NCBI GenBank assembly: GCA_024138025.1
Contig: JAMXBD010002491.1
Coordinates: 1 to 64,000 of the forward strand
Length of the DNA stretch: 64,000 nt
From: Combretum micranthum
Lineage: Eukaryota; Streptophyta; Magnoliopsida; Myrtales; Combretaceae
Reading direction: 5' to 3'
Shown here in pieces: positions 36,594-49,240 of this stretch. A program made the position numbers and the translations under genes. How positions within the stretch are numbered: position 1 is the first letter of the stretch; each line of letters opens with the position of its first letter. The notes beneath the pieces were generated by a model, which worked only from the letters and a program-made list of their open reading frames with translations, did no database searches and had not been told where the DNA came from.

Positions 36594-37017
36594 GAGAGAG
36601 AGAGAGAGAAAGAGAGAGATCCGGACTGAAAAAGGACAAAAACAGTTAGTGATAGGGAGTAGGAGAGACAAAAAGAATGGGATGAAGATCTCTTTTCGGC
36701 AGGGAAAACTGAAGAAGCAACAAAAAGCATGCAACAGGAAGAGCTTCAGGGAAACGTATAATTGTCTTGTTGTCTGAGAATCTACAAAAGCCGAAAGCGT
36801 TTTATAAAGAAAAATTATATATATATAAAAAAATCAAGGAGAATATGAACTTTGAATCCTCATCATATTTATAAAGTGTACATATATATGCCTCTTGTGT
36901 GATGATTGCATGCACCAAAGGCAAAGAATCTGCTGATCCGACTAGCTACAACACAGCAGAAGATCAAGAAGAATAAGGAGAGAAGAAGAAGAAGAAGAAG
37001 AAGAAAGTGAAGAAAAA
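36594..37017 (+). promoter_or_regulatory. Putative core promoter and 5' UTR of the NAC gene
   Basis: A (GA)n tract (36594-36628) is followed by TATA-like boxes (ATTTATAAAG near 36867 is the best placed) and a purine-rich leader with (GAA)n at about 36981-37005 just ahead of the ATG at 37018. GA-rich tracts are common in plant developmental promoters. The transcription start is inferred, not seen. Confidence 0.45.
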
Positions 37018-40000
37018 ATGGCTCCAGTTGGATTACCTCCTGGTTTTCGATTTCATCCTACTGATGAAGAGCTCATAAACTACTATTGAAGAGAAAAATA
37101 AATGGCCAAGAGATCGAACTCGATATCATTCCTGAAGTTGATCTTTACAAATGCGAGCCTTGGGAATTAGCTGGTATGTTATACATGTTTTCTCATTTAC
37201 CATTAGCATTCCTCATCTTTGTAATTCCCCGTGTTCACCACTAAACACAATCTAACCGGCATGTAGAGAAATAGTTCTCATCAGTTGTCGGTAGTGGTAC
37301 CTTATTAGGGTTTTCTTTTCCATGGCCATATAATATTGTGAAACATTAACAAGTCAAGATTTATCTCGGAACATTAATATTGTGATATCACATCGTTAAT
37401 AGGATACTCTATACCAATTAGGTTTTACGTTGTATTTGTTTTATTGTGGTTTTAAGGTGGTATTTTTAAATTTCAAAATCCAAAAATAACTTATACCTCG
37501 ATAATAGGGTATACATAAAGTATATATGGATAAAATCTCATATTCTGCCTAGACTATATCTACTTACCTCTATTACTTATGATCTGTAAATAAATAATTT
37601 ATCTTATGAACATTTCAATCAATATTATATAGTTTTTCATTTAATTAATAATCAAATTTATGTCGTGCCATAAGGAAGCAATAATTGAATGATGATATGT
37701 TTGTTATGACCATGGCAGAGAAATCGTTTTTGCCAAGTAGAGATCCAGAGTGGTACTTCTTCGGACCGCGGGATCGGAAATACCCAAATGGATTCAGGAC
37801 CAACAGGGCCACACGAGCCGGATATTGGAAATCGACCGGAAAAGATAGGAAGGTGACAAGCCAAAATAGAGCCATTGGAATGAAGAAAACATTGGTGTAC
37901 TACCTAGGCCGAGCTCCACAAGGTACTAGGACCAATTGGGTTATGCATGAGTACCGGCTCGATGACAAGGAATGTGAAGAAACCTATGGAATTCAGGTAC
38001 TAAAAACAACTAATAATTTAGTCATATATATATTATTTAATATGTTCATTAAGTAATTAAGAAGTATATTATATTTTTACGTGGTAATTGTTATTTCATT
38101 TCAATTTGGTTCTTTCTTACAACACATTAGTCTTTCATGCTTTCTACCACATTTCTTCATAAATTGGGAATTATCAATCAATATATCATCAACTGTTGAA
38201 CTTCTTTTTCTTATCTATTATTATTTTATTGGGGGGTCTCAATCAATTATTCAACTTCTTATCATATCACCTTTTGACCTAATTAGGAAAATATTGCAGT
38301 CTCATTCAGCTGGCTTTGCTGATGAACTTCAAGAAAAATAAACGAGTGACACGTGCTAACTCATAAATAGGTTTATTTTTATGCCCTTCTCCAACATTAT
38401 TTTGAAAAAAAAATTCATTAAATATAACCGGGTTTACCAATGGTTATAATTAACTTTCAAATGCTAATTAAATGCAGCATCTAAAAGACTTTTATTGAGG
38501 AATATTAATTACAGAGATCGAAATAAAAATACAATTACATTGTCTAGACTATTTCGGGGTTTATTATGAGATTATTTTAAATCCTCCTATAGCTAAAAGA
38601 AGGCATTTGAGATAATTTTATAATAATGATCTATCAATCCTAGAATGAGTTGTATTTTGATTTATGTTGAGAGACCAAAAAGTTGTTTGGATGCTCATTT
38701 GATTGGAGAAATGAACTATCATAAAAAGTGGAGGAGGATGCTGCCTTTATTTGTTAGATGTAAATGATTAATTTCATACCCAAAGAGAGAGTGAGGGAGA
38801 TACAGTTTGTTTCCTTCTTTACTGGAAATTTTATTTGTCTATTCAAGTAAAGGCTTCAAAACAATAATTTGATCTCTTACGCCTTTTTCGCATATATCTT
38901 CATGTCATTTCATTAAGCAAATATCAATATATATCATTCTATCCATGCCTCATTTCATTATGTTATATTTTTCTCTAGTTATTCCAAGTTGAAAGATTTC
39001 TCTAGATAAATATCTAAATGTCATCTTGTATCATGGTAAACTTATTTAAGAATTTTCTCAAAACTCAGATGAGATATGTGCTTTTGTTACCAAAGCTCTT
39101 GTGACCTAACCAATTAATAACGCAACTTTGTTATAAATAAAATAGTGCTAAATTGTTTAGCACATTGATTATCCAATAGATTCTTGGAGAAGAGATGTAG
39201 TTACTTTAGAATATGTGCAATAATGTATCATATGAAAGTATAATTATAAGACATCGTCACTTTTTCTAAGTGTGTGTCGGAAGAAGCATCTGGTTAGCTC
39301 CCTTGCTTTTGCTTTTAGCATCCGATAGTAAAGAACCATATTGCATGGGGGGGGCAAAAAAAAAAAAAAAAAAAAAACTAATTAATCGCATGCACGTCGT
39401 TATAATTTCCTATGATAACCCAACCCATGTCGTTATTGGCGGTCCCAGAGCTTTAATTTTCACTATCAAATGGTAAAATGATGCACATAAGTGAAAGTGT
39501 AAAATTAAAGGAGATACCAGATAATAGAGACCATTCGACTATTGAAAACAACCTTACAAATCTATATATATATATATATATATATATCCCCTTTATCTAG
39601 TATAGTGTTTTTGAAGTTTTTGTGAAGTGTATTGGCACTGTTTGATGTTTATTTTAAAGTTAAAGATATTATTCAAAATAATTCATGCTTCATCAGGTGT
39701 TTCAGTCACACATGACACAACCCTATGTATAAAACTTGCAAATTAGTTAGATCTTGTGGATTCTTAAAATCTTATGATAAAATATATGCACTTTCCTTAG
39801 AAAAAAAAATACAATAATAATAGGATTTGTTGGGACATCTTGCCAAAGGGAAAATCACATACTGCCTATATGGCTATATCCCACTTTTAGTTCTCTATAG
39901 CCGCGCCATTCCAATTTCTCAAATCAATAAACAATAATAGAAACGATATTATGACAACTTTTTAGGATTTATCTACAAGTGCCTCCAAAAGAACTGATGA

Positions 40001-40701
40001 AGAACCTAAAATGGAAAATTTTCGTGGTTTTGTGAACATTAATTACACACTTTATAGAAAAGTTAGCGTACTAAACTACCAAATTTCTCTGATTTACTTC
40101 ATAACAAGCCGTTTTCCTTTTGTTTAAAGGAAATTGCCCACTTAACCTCTTCTGATAGCTTTCTTGACCAAGTCAATTACAACCTTTTAAAGTTCAATTT
40201 TGCAGCAACTGTAATTATAAAAAAGAACATTACTGCATGCCTATTGGCGACTTTTATCAAAGTTGTTATGTGTTAAAGGCTCATCACAGCTAAGTCAGCC
40301 CCAATTATTGACTACAATATTCCAACAATTATAGACAAAATATACTTTGAACGCAGATATCCTCTTCTCCTTTTAATTTTTTGTTTTTTAATAGTTTTCT
40401 AAGGTTTGTTTCTCCTTTTTTGCAGGATTCTTGTGCATTGTGTCGAGTGTTCAAGAAAAATGCCATGGTCTCCAACGACATAACACAACAAGATCATCAA
40501 GGACAAGAGAAGAGTGAAAGTTTCCAATTCGTTCAAAGCCCTAATATGAGTATGGTAAATAATAATGATTATGAGAATACGTTATCTCCTAATGTTCCAA
40601 TGGCATCATCATCGTCATGCATTGAGGAGGATATGGAGAAGGATGATTCTTGGATGCAATTCATAACAGATGATGATGATGCTTGGTATCCATCTAATTA
40701 A
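37018..40701 (+). CDS. NAC-domain transcription factor, 3 exons, exon 1 frameshifted
   Basis: Plant-specific DNA-binding transcription factor acting in the nucleus. Exons: 37018-37173, 37719-37996 and 40426-40701, with GT-AG borders. Exon 1 starts [20 protein letters not shown] (subdomain A), and its second frame carries [17 protein letters not shown] (B). Exon 2 has [20 protein letters not shown], the C and D blocks with [12 protein letters not shown] and [20 protein letters not shown], and WVMHEYRL. Exon 3 starts [12 protein letters not shown] (E). The remaining C-terminus is short (about 80 residues), acidic and Ser/Asn-rich, ending AWYPSN. About 236 residues if intact. One T is missing near 37086, turning the expected Leu-Lys after NYY into TGA (37087-37089). 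Everything after is in one consistent frame, so this is a recent loss or a consensus error. Intron 2 (2.4 kb) holds an A-run (39358-39377) and (TA)n (39562-39588). The subfamily is not certain; the MAPV start recalls the ANAC028/045/086 group. Confidence 0.93.
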
Positions 40702-42364
40702 CTAACAATTATTACAAGGAGTCCCATTAATGAGTGCACCCGAGGCACTAATTAACGGGTTTAAAAGCAAAAGCAAAAAAAAAAAAAAAAAAAATGTAAA
40801 AATTTTCTTTCTTTTTTGGCTATTAAGGAGTGTCTTATTAGGGCACTCTTTAACATTTTTATTACTTAAAATATTGGGTCTGGAATGTGTCAAAATTTCA
40901 AATTAAAGGGGTGATCAAATGATTGGTTTGATTATTGGATAATAAAGGTTGGATTAGACTACATGTAGATCATTACATACATTTATTTTCCTCTTAACAT
41001 ACCTTTTGACCCCCTTTTTCTTAACCTCTTGTTTTGTTGGTTTTGGTCGGCGGAGTATTGGATATGTAGCCCAAAGTTAAAGGGGGCTTAATTGGTGTTG
41101 AAATTGACCTACTATTTTTGGTCACAAATGGTGGGAGCTACATGTGGACATATTCTTGCGAAATGTTTCATTATCTTAAAAATGGTTTTGAGGAGTATAG
41201 TAATTTCAAGCTTCTTTTGTTACTTATTGGGGGAAAAAAAAGATGGATATATCTTCTGCCCCTCCCTCTCTTATTTCTTTGTCTATTATTTATGTGTTTT
41301 GTATCTGCAAAATGAACTTTTATATTAATTTTGTTCTCTATTTATATGTTTCAATTGGCCCACTTTAAGGTGAAACAAAATCTAAGCCAAAGAACTAGGA
41401 ATGAAGTATGATATACACAATAGCTTCATTATGTCAAATCCATCTATACATTATCATAGATCAGTTTTGAATTGGAAATCGGCCCAACCTATCACCAGTG
41501 ATTTCGGAACCTCCCTTAAACCAAAATCGCTTAACCCAACAGTTTGAAAACCATTGGTTTAAGAACCGGTTATCTGGCTTAACTAATTATGGTTCAAGCA
41601 GTTCCACACTGCAAAATTAAAAAAAAAAAAGGAAAAAAATTGTAAATATGAAACAAATATTTAAACTATTTTCACTATTCAATTTTCACTAGAATAATGA
41701 AAATTTATTTTCAATTCACGACATTTGATCTATTCTTAACAATGAGACTTGTTTTTGTATTTATAAAATTTTTTTATGTTGAATATTTTGTAATCCCATG
41801 TTATAATTATCACAACTAAAAGTTGAAGTGTTTTTATATAAATAAATACACAAATATAAAACTTTTTTAATTAATGGCTTAAAACTAATACTGCATTTTT
41901 TTTTACTAAAATCAACTTTAATTAATTAATTATTCATTTATTTGAAATCATAGTCAATCCAGAACCAAACCATCTCCTATGGTTTGAGTTCTGATTTCTC
42001 CATTTTGGAATCGGGAGCTAGTGATTCAACTAAACTGGATCATTACAACGTCCAAACCCACTATATGAGAAGATGATGTACCAAGATAGTTGAACTAGAA
42101 GAATTATTTAACAATAATGGTAGGAATAAAGACCTAGAAACAATATAATTTCATTAACTGTTTGAGCTATTCCTGAAGAGAAGCATCCCAATTTTCAATG
42201 TCCAACTCGGAATTCAAAGCATGTTGAAATAGATTGTCGATTATGTAGTCCATAACATGGATCTTATACTTGAAGCAAAAGAAGAAGAATGAAGTGAAAC
42301 ATGACAACTGTAACAAGCATAACTGTGATCAAGTTAGTGATAAGTCCTTTGATTTTTAATGGAG
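40702..42364. other. NAC 3' UTR and intergenic DNA
   Basis: 40702 to about 41340 is likely 3' UTR and flank, with an A-run at 40777-40794. 41460-42050 has GGTT/AACC-rich words with weak inverted similarity between its ends, possibly a decayed transposon, but no borders could be set. Confidence 0.35.
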
Positions 42365-42500
42365 ATCACCACCATGATCATGGTCGTGATGAAGGCAATG
42401 ATATAATTGCCATGGAGATCAAGGGTGCGATCATGGCCATGATCAAAGGTCTACCTTGTGTTAGAGTTTAACGGGTTTCATCATGCCCGTGATCACACTA
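42365..42500. repeat. Short dyad-repeat array (three units)
   Basis: The motif ATCATG...TGAT occurs at 42377 (ATCATGGTCGTGAT), 42430 (ATCATGGCCATGAT) and 42480 (ATCATGCCCGTGAT), spaced 53 and 50 bases. Same motif family and nearly the same period as the longer array at 62.4-62.9 kb and the interrupted one at 9.4/12.8 kb. Confidence 0.7.
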
Positions 42501-42880
42501 TTTGAGTTTGCATTTTTTGTTTGTTAATTTTGAAAGATTGCTTTTGATTGATTCTTTTAGAAGTTTTATATGTTTGGGTTGCATCCAGTCATGATAATGA
42601 TTCATATTAATTAATAACTAATCAATTTAAAATTTAAAGGATGCAACTTATGTCTAAATAATATGAATCTTGAGAAAAGTCATGATGTTTGGAATATCAA
42701 TTTATGATATAAAGTGTGTTGCATCTAACAGTTGTTGTATGACTAATAATTATTGAATTCTTGTCTCTTGCATTTATTTTCTTAAATAAAAAACTATATA
42801 CACACATCTCACAATCTCTATAAGTGTGGTTTAATCCTTTAATTTGCTATTCAAGTATCAAGAGTTAGTTGTATCATGAG

Positions 42881-43509
42881 TAAAACTGGGCATACGAGCT
42901 GTAGCTCATGGACTGGCCCATTTACTCACTTTGAAAAAGGGCCATGGCTAAATTTTTTCAGCTCGTTTGAAAATGGGCAAAAATGGCCTGGCCCATCTAG
43001 CACGCTGGCCAAAGCAGGTTGGCTCATGACGGATCGAGCTTGTCCATAAGTTGAAATATTAAATAGAAAAAAAAGAAAAAAGTTTAATAATAATAATAAT
43101 ATAATAACATATTAGTGATTATTTATGATACATTATGCAACAAGATAGATTGATACACGCACCACAAGCATTATAACATTTTTTAAGTATATATTTATTA
43201 ATTTAAACATATATGATATATAATAAATCATTTTAAAAACTTATTTTTGTATATAAATATTCAAAATAGGAATAAATTTAATCGTTAATTAATATATTAT
43301 ATATATATAACCCAAAATTATATAAATGTTCTAATTTTTTCATAAGCTAACATAAAAAAAAATTTCAAAAAAAAAATCATTTGACCTGCTGACCAATGCG
43401 AGCTGAGCCTAAGCCTAAAAAAATGACCCGTTTAAAAGTAGGCCAAAATGGTCGACCCGTTGGTCGAATCGGGTTGGGCTTGCCTGCCAGGCCTATATGC
43501 CCACCACTA
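42881..43509. mobile_element. hAT-like non-autonomous element, 629 bp
   Basis: Perfect 8-bp duplication ATCATGAG on both sides (42873-42880 and 43510-43517). Ends TAAAACTGGGCATA and, reversed, TAGTGGTGGGCATA are inverted repeats. Sub-terminal GGCCC/GGGCC and GACCCG words are typical of this common plant hAT MITE type. The AT-rich centre has no transposase; the ORF at its right end is terminal-repeat sequence. Confidence 0.82.
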
Positions 43510-43882
43510 ATCATGAGGAAATTCCACTTTAAATCTCTCATAGCAAATTTATCCATACCTTTAATTCCTTTTATTCTGTGATTTGTTTCTTAAAGCTTAT
43601 TGATGGTTTTAAAACCTAACAAAGTCTTCTTTCCCCAACAAAAAGGATTGATATAAGGTCTATGTGGATCGAGTCGATTATGAGATATTATTGGAATATG
43701 CACCGAGCTACTAGGTTTTGATTAATTTTATTTGGCCGAAGGGGTTTGATTAATTTGAGTAGATAACACTAGAATAATACTTTTAAAATTTTTTAATCAT
43801 GGTACATATGCTTGTTGAAAATGTTAACCGTGGAAAGTTTTTCCTCTCACGCTGTGTTAAGTTGATCTCCTAAATTAATATA

Positions 43883-44108
43883 CTAGTTTGTTTCATCAAA
43901 TTCTGGTTATTTGACATAATATTTTTATTATTTTCAAACAGATGTTTATCAATAAATAGATATGAATAAAAAAAATAATAGTTTTACTCCTAAACAAATA
44001 AAATAAATATGATACAAATATGATATAGATATAATATAAATAAGTTACAGATACAAAACAGATACATATACGATACAAATAAAAATCTATCAATCTAAAT
44101 AAATCCTA
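43883..44108. mobile_element. Decayed relative of the Tourist-like MITE
   Basis: The interior and right end resemble 25901-26120 (AATAGTTTTACTC, ATATGATA, AAAAATCTATCAATCTAAAT), but the termini are worn and the TSD is doubtful. Confidence 0.35.
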
Positions 44109-44580
44109 ATTATTTTTTTAAAGTTCATTTATAGTTCAATTCAATCTCGCCAATATTGACGGTTTAAATAATGATTAAGTCATTAATGCCCTCAAATGAG
44201 ACCATGGGTCTAAAAAGAAAAAAAAAATCTTAATTCAATTTGTATAAAATTTTAAATAAGTACGGAATTTGAGGAAGACTTCTCTAACACTAAGATTTTT
44301 GAAGGGGTGTTTGATATGTTGAATTTAATCAATTAATTAAAACACAAGTTATATGGAAATCCAAATGGATCAAATTAATATTTTTTTGGGGTTGTGTGAA
44401 TTCATGGATGTGTAGAGTTTTTTGCTATTGTTTTTACTCTCTAGATTTTCCTTACCTACTGAAATCAAGATAGCATCCTTGTCCCTGTACATTGAGTTAT
44501 CCGATCGCGACTCTCAAAAGTCACTTGGACGCCATCTTGGAATTTTCTAGGGTTAGCTCTTGGTTAGAATACATTTGGAC

Positions 44581-44940
44581 TAGGATTATAAATGAGTCTA
44601 GTTGAGTTAATACAGTACCAAGTTTGAACTTGACTCGAATAAAAAACTCAAAACTCGAGCTCGAACTCGATTAAGCTCAATTATTATTTTAAATATTGAT
44701 TTAATTATAAAGAGTATTTAATATTCGATAAACTCGAACTTGATTCGACTCAACTTAATATTCAATTAAGCTTGATTAAACTCTTAAGCTCTTTAAGTCG
44801 AGTATTTTAAAACTCGAACTTGGTAGCTATTCGAGTTGCTAGAACTAGAGCTCTACTCAATTGTCAGTGAGTCGAATTTGAGCTTTCACCTAATCAAGCT
44901 CGAGTAACTTGTGAGTTATCATGACTCACTTACAAACCTA
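44581..44940. mobile_element. hAT-like MITE, 360 bp
   Basis: Left end TAGGATTATAAATGAGTC; right end reversed TAGGTTTGTAAGTGAGTC. Flanks ATTTGGAC (44573-44580) and TTCTGGAC (44941-44948) match at six of eight positions. The interior is filled with CTCGAACTCGA/AAGCTC words, a known style of plant hAT MITEs. Confidence 0.72.
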
Positions 44941-44948
44941 TTCTGGAC

Positions 44949-46789
44949 ACCTAGTTAAGCAGGTCTAAATGCCTTCTAAGAAGCAACTTCTACTTGCAAT
45001 TTTCCTTCACCGACAAGTATAATATCACAAAATAGTGAAGCCTAGTCACATAATGTCTTCATTTGGATCTCCAAAGTTTCAATGAAGGTCTTGTCATCCT
45101 CAATTCACTTTTTTTATAAGTATCTTCCAATTCAAGTTCTACAAGCTTTATAGCTCTTATAGTTGGACTTGAAAATCATAATTTGTCTTCATTGCCCCAT
45201 GAAATATTTTAGAATTCAGATCCATTTTAGTCATTTTCGTGAGGTGTTGTAATTTACCCCATTTGAATATTGAGTTCATGTGCACACAATAGAAATTGAT
45301 TAATTATATATAAGGATGCTAATGATGCCATAAAGTCATATTTACATGATGCACCTTAAAATTTTTTGAATTATCTAGGAGTAATTGTAAATGCACCATG
45401 TGTTTAGATATGTTATCTTTGAAATTAAGCACATATATCTCCATATTTTCAAGAAAAGAACATATTTTAGATCTTATTTTACTCTTTTGTCTTTATAAAT
45501 TACATAAGAGTGAAATGATAGTCAATGCTCATGTTTAAAGCTTAATATTTTATTTAAATGAAGGAACTACAAGATAACTACTATAAGAAAATTAACTTTT
45601 AAAATCCGAAATATTGTAATAAAAAATTAGTAGGATAACTCTATTTTTATAGATGAATCAATAAGGATTATTTTTATAATGAAAATTTTATTTTTAGAGA
45701 GAGAAATCGTATTCCTAAAACCCATTTTTCTTATAGTCAATATATTCTACAAACTATTCAACCTAGCTTGAAAAAGCTAATGCTTGATGCTTTGCTTCAT
45801 GGGATCTTTAAGCTAAAGTAGGTTTTGTCTCTTATGCTTTCCAACTCACTAAAGATATCCTTAAAATATATAGCAAGTCGCAGCGTCTTGGTTTCGACAC
45901 TCCTGCGCAATCAAATCGACACCATATACAGGCTATAAATTTCGAGCATAGGTCTCTGCAAATTATGATTATTTGGCCTGGATTTTTTTTTCATATATCT
46001 AAGAACCATCTAGCTCCGGTAGATGTTTTTTGAGCTATTGACTAAGACAAACAGTACAAAGTTTGTCGAAATAACATTTTATTAAATCATTATTTTAAAA
46101 AGAGTGAGTGAATATAAGATGGATAATATATGGGTTTCTATGGTCTTATAGGTATAAGTTTTTAAATCTTGAAATTAGATTATATCTTATATTTTTATGA
46201 AAATATCCTATAAAATTTATAAAGTACAGAGATATATTCAAATTTTTATTATATTGTTATAATATTAAATTTCTAAAATAAGTTTTCAATAATCTAGACC
46301 TATCAATATCTTCATTAATTTAAAAAAGGCAACTCCATACAAGATTTAGTTGGCAGTATGTGCACACATTTGCCCTAATGAAGGATGATCTTTTATATTT
46401 CAACTTTGCAATTATATTTATGAAACCCCAGAAATTTGACCAAGAAGATTACAATGACTCGTATTGATATAATTATTAATTTTCGATTGGGTATGCAATG
46501 GAGTAGGAATAGCAGCTTTGGATGGTAAATGTCAAAAACTGAAATCTGATCAAGAACTAAGAAACAACCTCTATGAATAGAGACATAAAAAAAAAAAAAA
46601 TTACTTTGCAACAAGGTTAAGGGCAAAATCTTAAAGAAGCACGACTTCCATGATTTTCAGTAGGACAGACTAGATTTTGTGATTGGTGGACTACCTAATA
46701 GGTTGTTTATAAACTCTAAATTTTTTATTCTTTTTGGGTAAACTCTAAAATTCCTTACTTAAGTAATTGATGATGATGATAATAATAAT
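44949..46789. other. Intergenic AT-rich DNA, nothing recognised
   Basis: Possible remnants of older repeats, but no terminal repeats, ORFs or promoters that I can defend. Confidence 0.35.
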
Positions 46790-47154
46790 GGATAATGTAA
46801 AAAATGGTACATAAACTTTCTCAAATAATACAATCATGTACCTGAAGTATGGTTTTGAATAATTTGGTACATGAATTTTGGTAAAAAGTTCAATCAGATA
46901 TTTAAAGTTTGGTTTTGAATAATTTATACCTAAAGCAAGTTTTCACATATATTTTTCCTATCTGATTGAACTTGCTTTAGATAAGAAAAATGTATGTGAA
47001 GACTTACTTTATGTATCAAATTCTTTAAAATCAAATTTTGGGTAAGAGAAATATTTACGAAAATTTGCTTCAGGTACCAAATTGCTCAAAACTAAACTTT
47101 GGGTACTTAATTAAACTTTTTGAAAAAGTTTATGTACCATTTTTAACATTAACC
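46790..47154. mobile_element. Foldback-type MITE (GGATAATG termini), 365 bp
   Basis: Left end GGATAATGTAAAAAATGGTAC and right end reversed GGTTAATGTTAAAAATGGTAC. The whole element is quasi-palindromic, with GGTACCTGAAG / CTTCAGGTACC words repeated inward. Same family as 57947-58314. TSD not resolved. Confidence 0.7.
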
Positions 47155-47397
47155 TATATTATATGTATCTCTACATTTTTGCAAAAGTTTGGTTTTGAAT
47201 AAAGTTTTCGTGGATGTTTTTAATAAAAAAAATCTTTGAAAACTTTGTTCGGTATCAAAATTGTTCAAACTAAAGTTTGGGTATGAAAAAAAAGTCAATA
47301 AAAACTTCGTTCAGGTTTCAAATTGTTTAAAATCAAACTTTTTGCTAAAGTTAAGGTACCATTTTCGTCATTATTCTATGATAAATGTACTATACAG
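47155..47397. mobile_element. Partial second copy of the foldback MITE
   Basis: Contains GCAAAAGTTTGGTTTTGAATAA, GGTATCAAAATTGTTCAAA and a right end GGTACCATTTTCGTCATTATTC like that of the neighbouring copy. The left end is missing. Confidence 0.6.
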
Positions 47398-48346
47398 CTA
47401 CATGTTTACTCTTACTATCGTATCTATAGGATAAGAAAATAATAAAAAAAAAATTATTCAGATTGAATCATTCCCACAATTCAACTAATTTTTAAAATGT
47501 TAGATGATGGACATACTCAATGAACAAGGTTAAGACCACCCAAACAATCATAAAACCAACCCACCCGCTAGCAAAATCTCCTGCACGTCCACGGAAAGGA
47601 ACTAAACAGAAAATATATTTCCTTACTCATTGCAACCCAACCAAATCATAGCCTGTCCATTTGTTTTGGGCCAAAGCCACTAACCCAATACCACCAATTA
47701 TACCATCAAGCCTAAAAATGCAATGTCTGGAGCTCATCCAACCCTAATCACTTACCAAACATTTGGAACTTTGTCCTAAGATGTCCGCCGAAATTTTGTT
47801 TGCTGTGTTGCTCATGTGCCAAATAAAAGCATCCAAAAGAACCCCTTCCTCCATCTAACTCCCTTTCATCATAAATCCTTTCTTGATTATTAAAACTAGT
47901 TTACCAACTTTGGTAATAAAATTAGACCTTCTTATGGTCCTTTGGTTGTTTTATGTTTTTTGCGCTTTGGGGGCATAAAGATACCAGGGTCATGATCCAA
48001 GCAAGGAAGACTGGGGACCAGGATATATCGAGTGGACAGGCCCTATTTCTAGGGATTATTGGTACTTTTAGATAAAATGTTATTGGGGATGGATAAAAAA
48101 GGCGAATACGACACAAATTACTTTAGATATTCTACCTTCGTTCAACACCTCGAAATATCAATGATTCGTCCGTTATCGTTGAAATGTCACATCAAAATAT
48201 CACTGAGTCAATCTTTATGGAATCATGCAATTTACAAAAATAAGAGCATAATATTCGCCTAAAAAAATAAAATATAATAATGTAAAAAAAGAGAGAGTTT
48301 ATAATAATAAACAGAAATAAATTATAATACTGTAATACTATAAGCG

Positions 48347-48348
<2 letters not shown>
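47398..48348. other. Unresolved intergenic DNA with a coding-like stretch
   Basis: 47930-48070 is GC-richer and has an open forward frame of about 45 codons (TTCTTATGG through TTTTAGATAA) rich in Gly, Trp and Asp-Gln-Asp, but I recognise no family. The rest shows no feature. Confidence 0.3.

Positions 48349-48349
<1 letters not shown>

Positions 48350-48382
<33 letters not shown>
48350..48382. repeat. (CAA)n microsatellite
   Basis: About 11 uninterrupted CAA units followed by (TAA)n. The poly-Cys reverse ORF over it is an artefact. Confidence 0.95.
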
Positions 48383-48385
<3 letters not shown>

Positions 48386-48474
48386 AATAATAAATAATAA
48401 TAAAAGATTTAAAATAGAAAATCCTAATTAAAGGAAACATGGCAAGACCCTAGGCAAAACTTCTACTATCAATA

Positions 48475-49240
48475 AAGGTATGAGTTTATAATGTTTTTCC
48501 TCACTAGTTATACTCATGGATACATAAACCTTCACTAATACGATGGATATTGATAAAATTTAAAAACTAATTAATTCGTAAAAACGAGAAAACAAATATT
48601 TAATCTAGACATAATTGAAAAGGATTAACAAGGAATGGAAACTATCAACTTATGGTATTTTACACCATGAATTCATTGGAAGTAATTTTATCACAATCAA
48701 GAATAATTTTAACCAAAATTGATTTTCTTCTGATATAGTAAAATATATCAACAAAGAAATGAGTTTATAATGTTTTTCCTTATTGGTTTTACTAATGGAT
48801 ATAGAAACCTTCACCAATACGATGAATATCAATAAAATCTCAAAACTAGTTAATCCGTAAAAAGGTAAAAGCACATATTTAATCTGGATAATTGAAAAGG
48901 ATTAACAATGAATAGAAACTATCACTTTATAGTATTTTCTTCTGATATTGTAAAATATATCAACAAAGAAATGAGTTTATAATGTTTTTCCTTACTGGTT
49001 TTACTAATGGATATAGAAACCTTCAACAATACGATGAAAATCAATAAAATCTCAAAACTAGTTAATTCGTAAAAAGACAAAAGCACATATTTAATCTGGA
49101 TAATTGAAAAAGGATTAACAAGGAATAGAAACTATCACTTTATAGTATTATACACCATGGATTTAATGGAACAAATTTTGTCACAATCAAGAATCATTTT
49201 AACCAAAATTGATTTTCTTTTGATATTATAAAATAATTTC
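48475..49240 (-). repeat. Tandem triplication in the LTR-like flank of copia 2
   Basis: Three head-to-tail units start at about 48478, 48761 and 48971, each beginning ATGAGTTTATAATGTTTTTCCT and running through CTCAAAACTAGTTAAT. The middle unit is shorter (about 210 versus 270-280 bases). The last unit continues into sequence shared with copia 1's 3' tail, so the triplication lies in LTR-derived DNA. Confidence 0.75.

Noticed and set aside
41460..42050. Possible GGTTC/GAACC-rich transposon
   Set aside because: Inverted similarity between ends is weak and no TSD was seen.
48192..48440. Reverse ORF with a poly-Cys run
   Set aside because: It is the (CAA)n/(TAA)n microsatellite translated on the minus strand.
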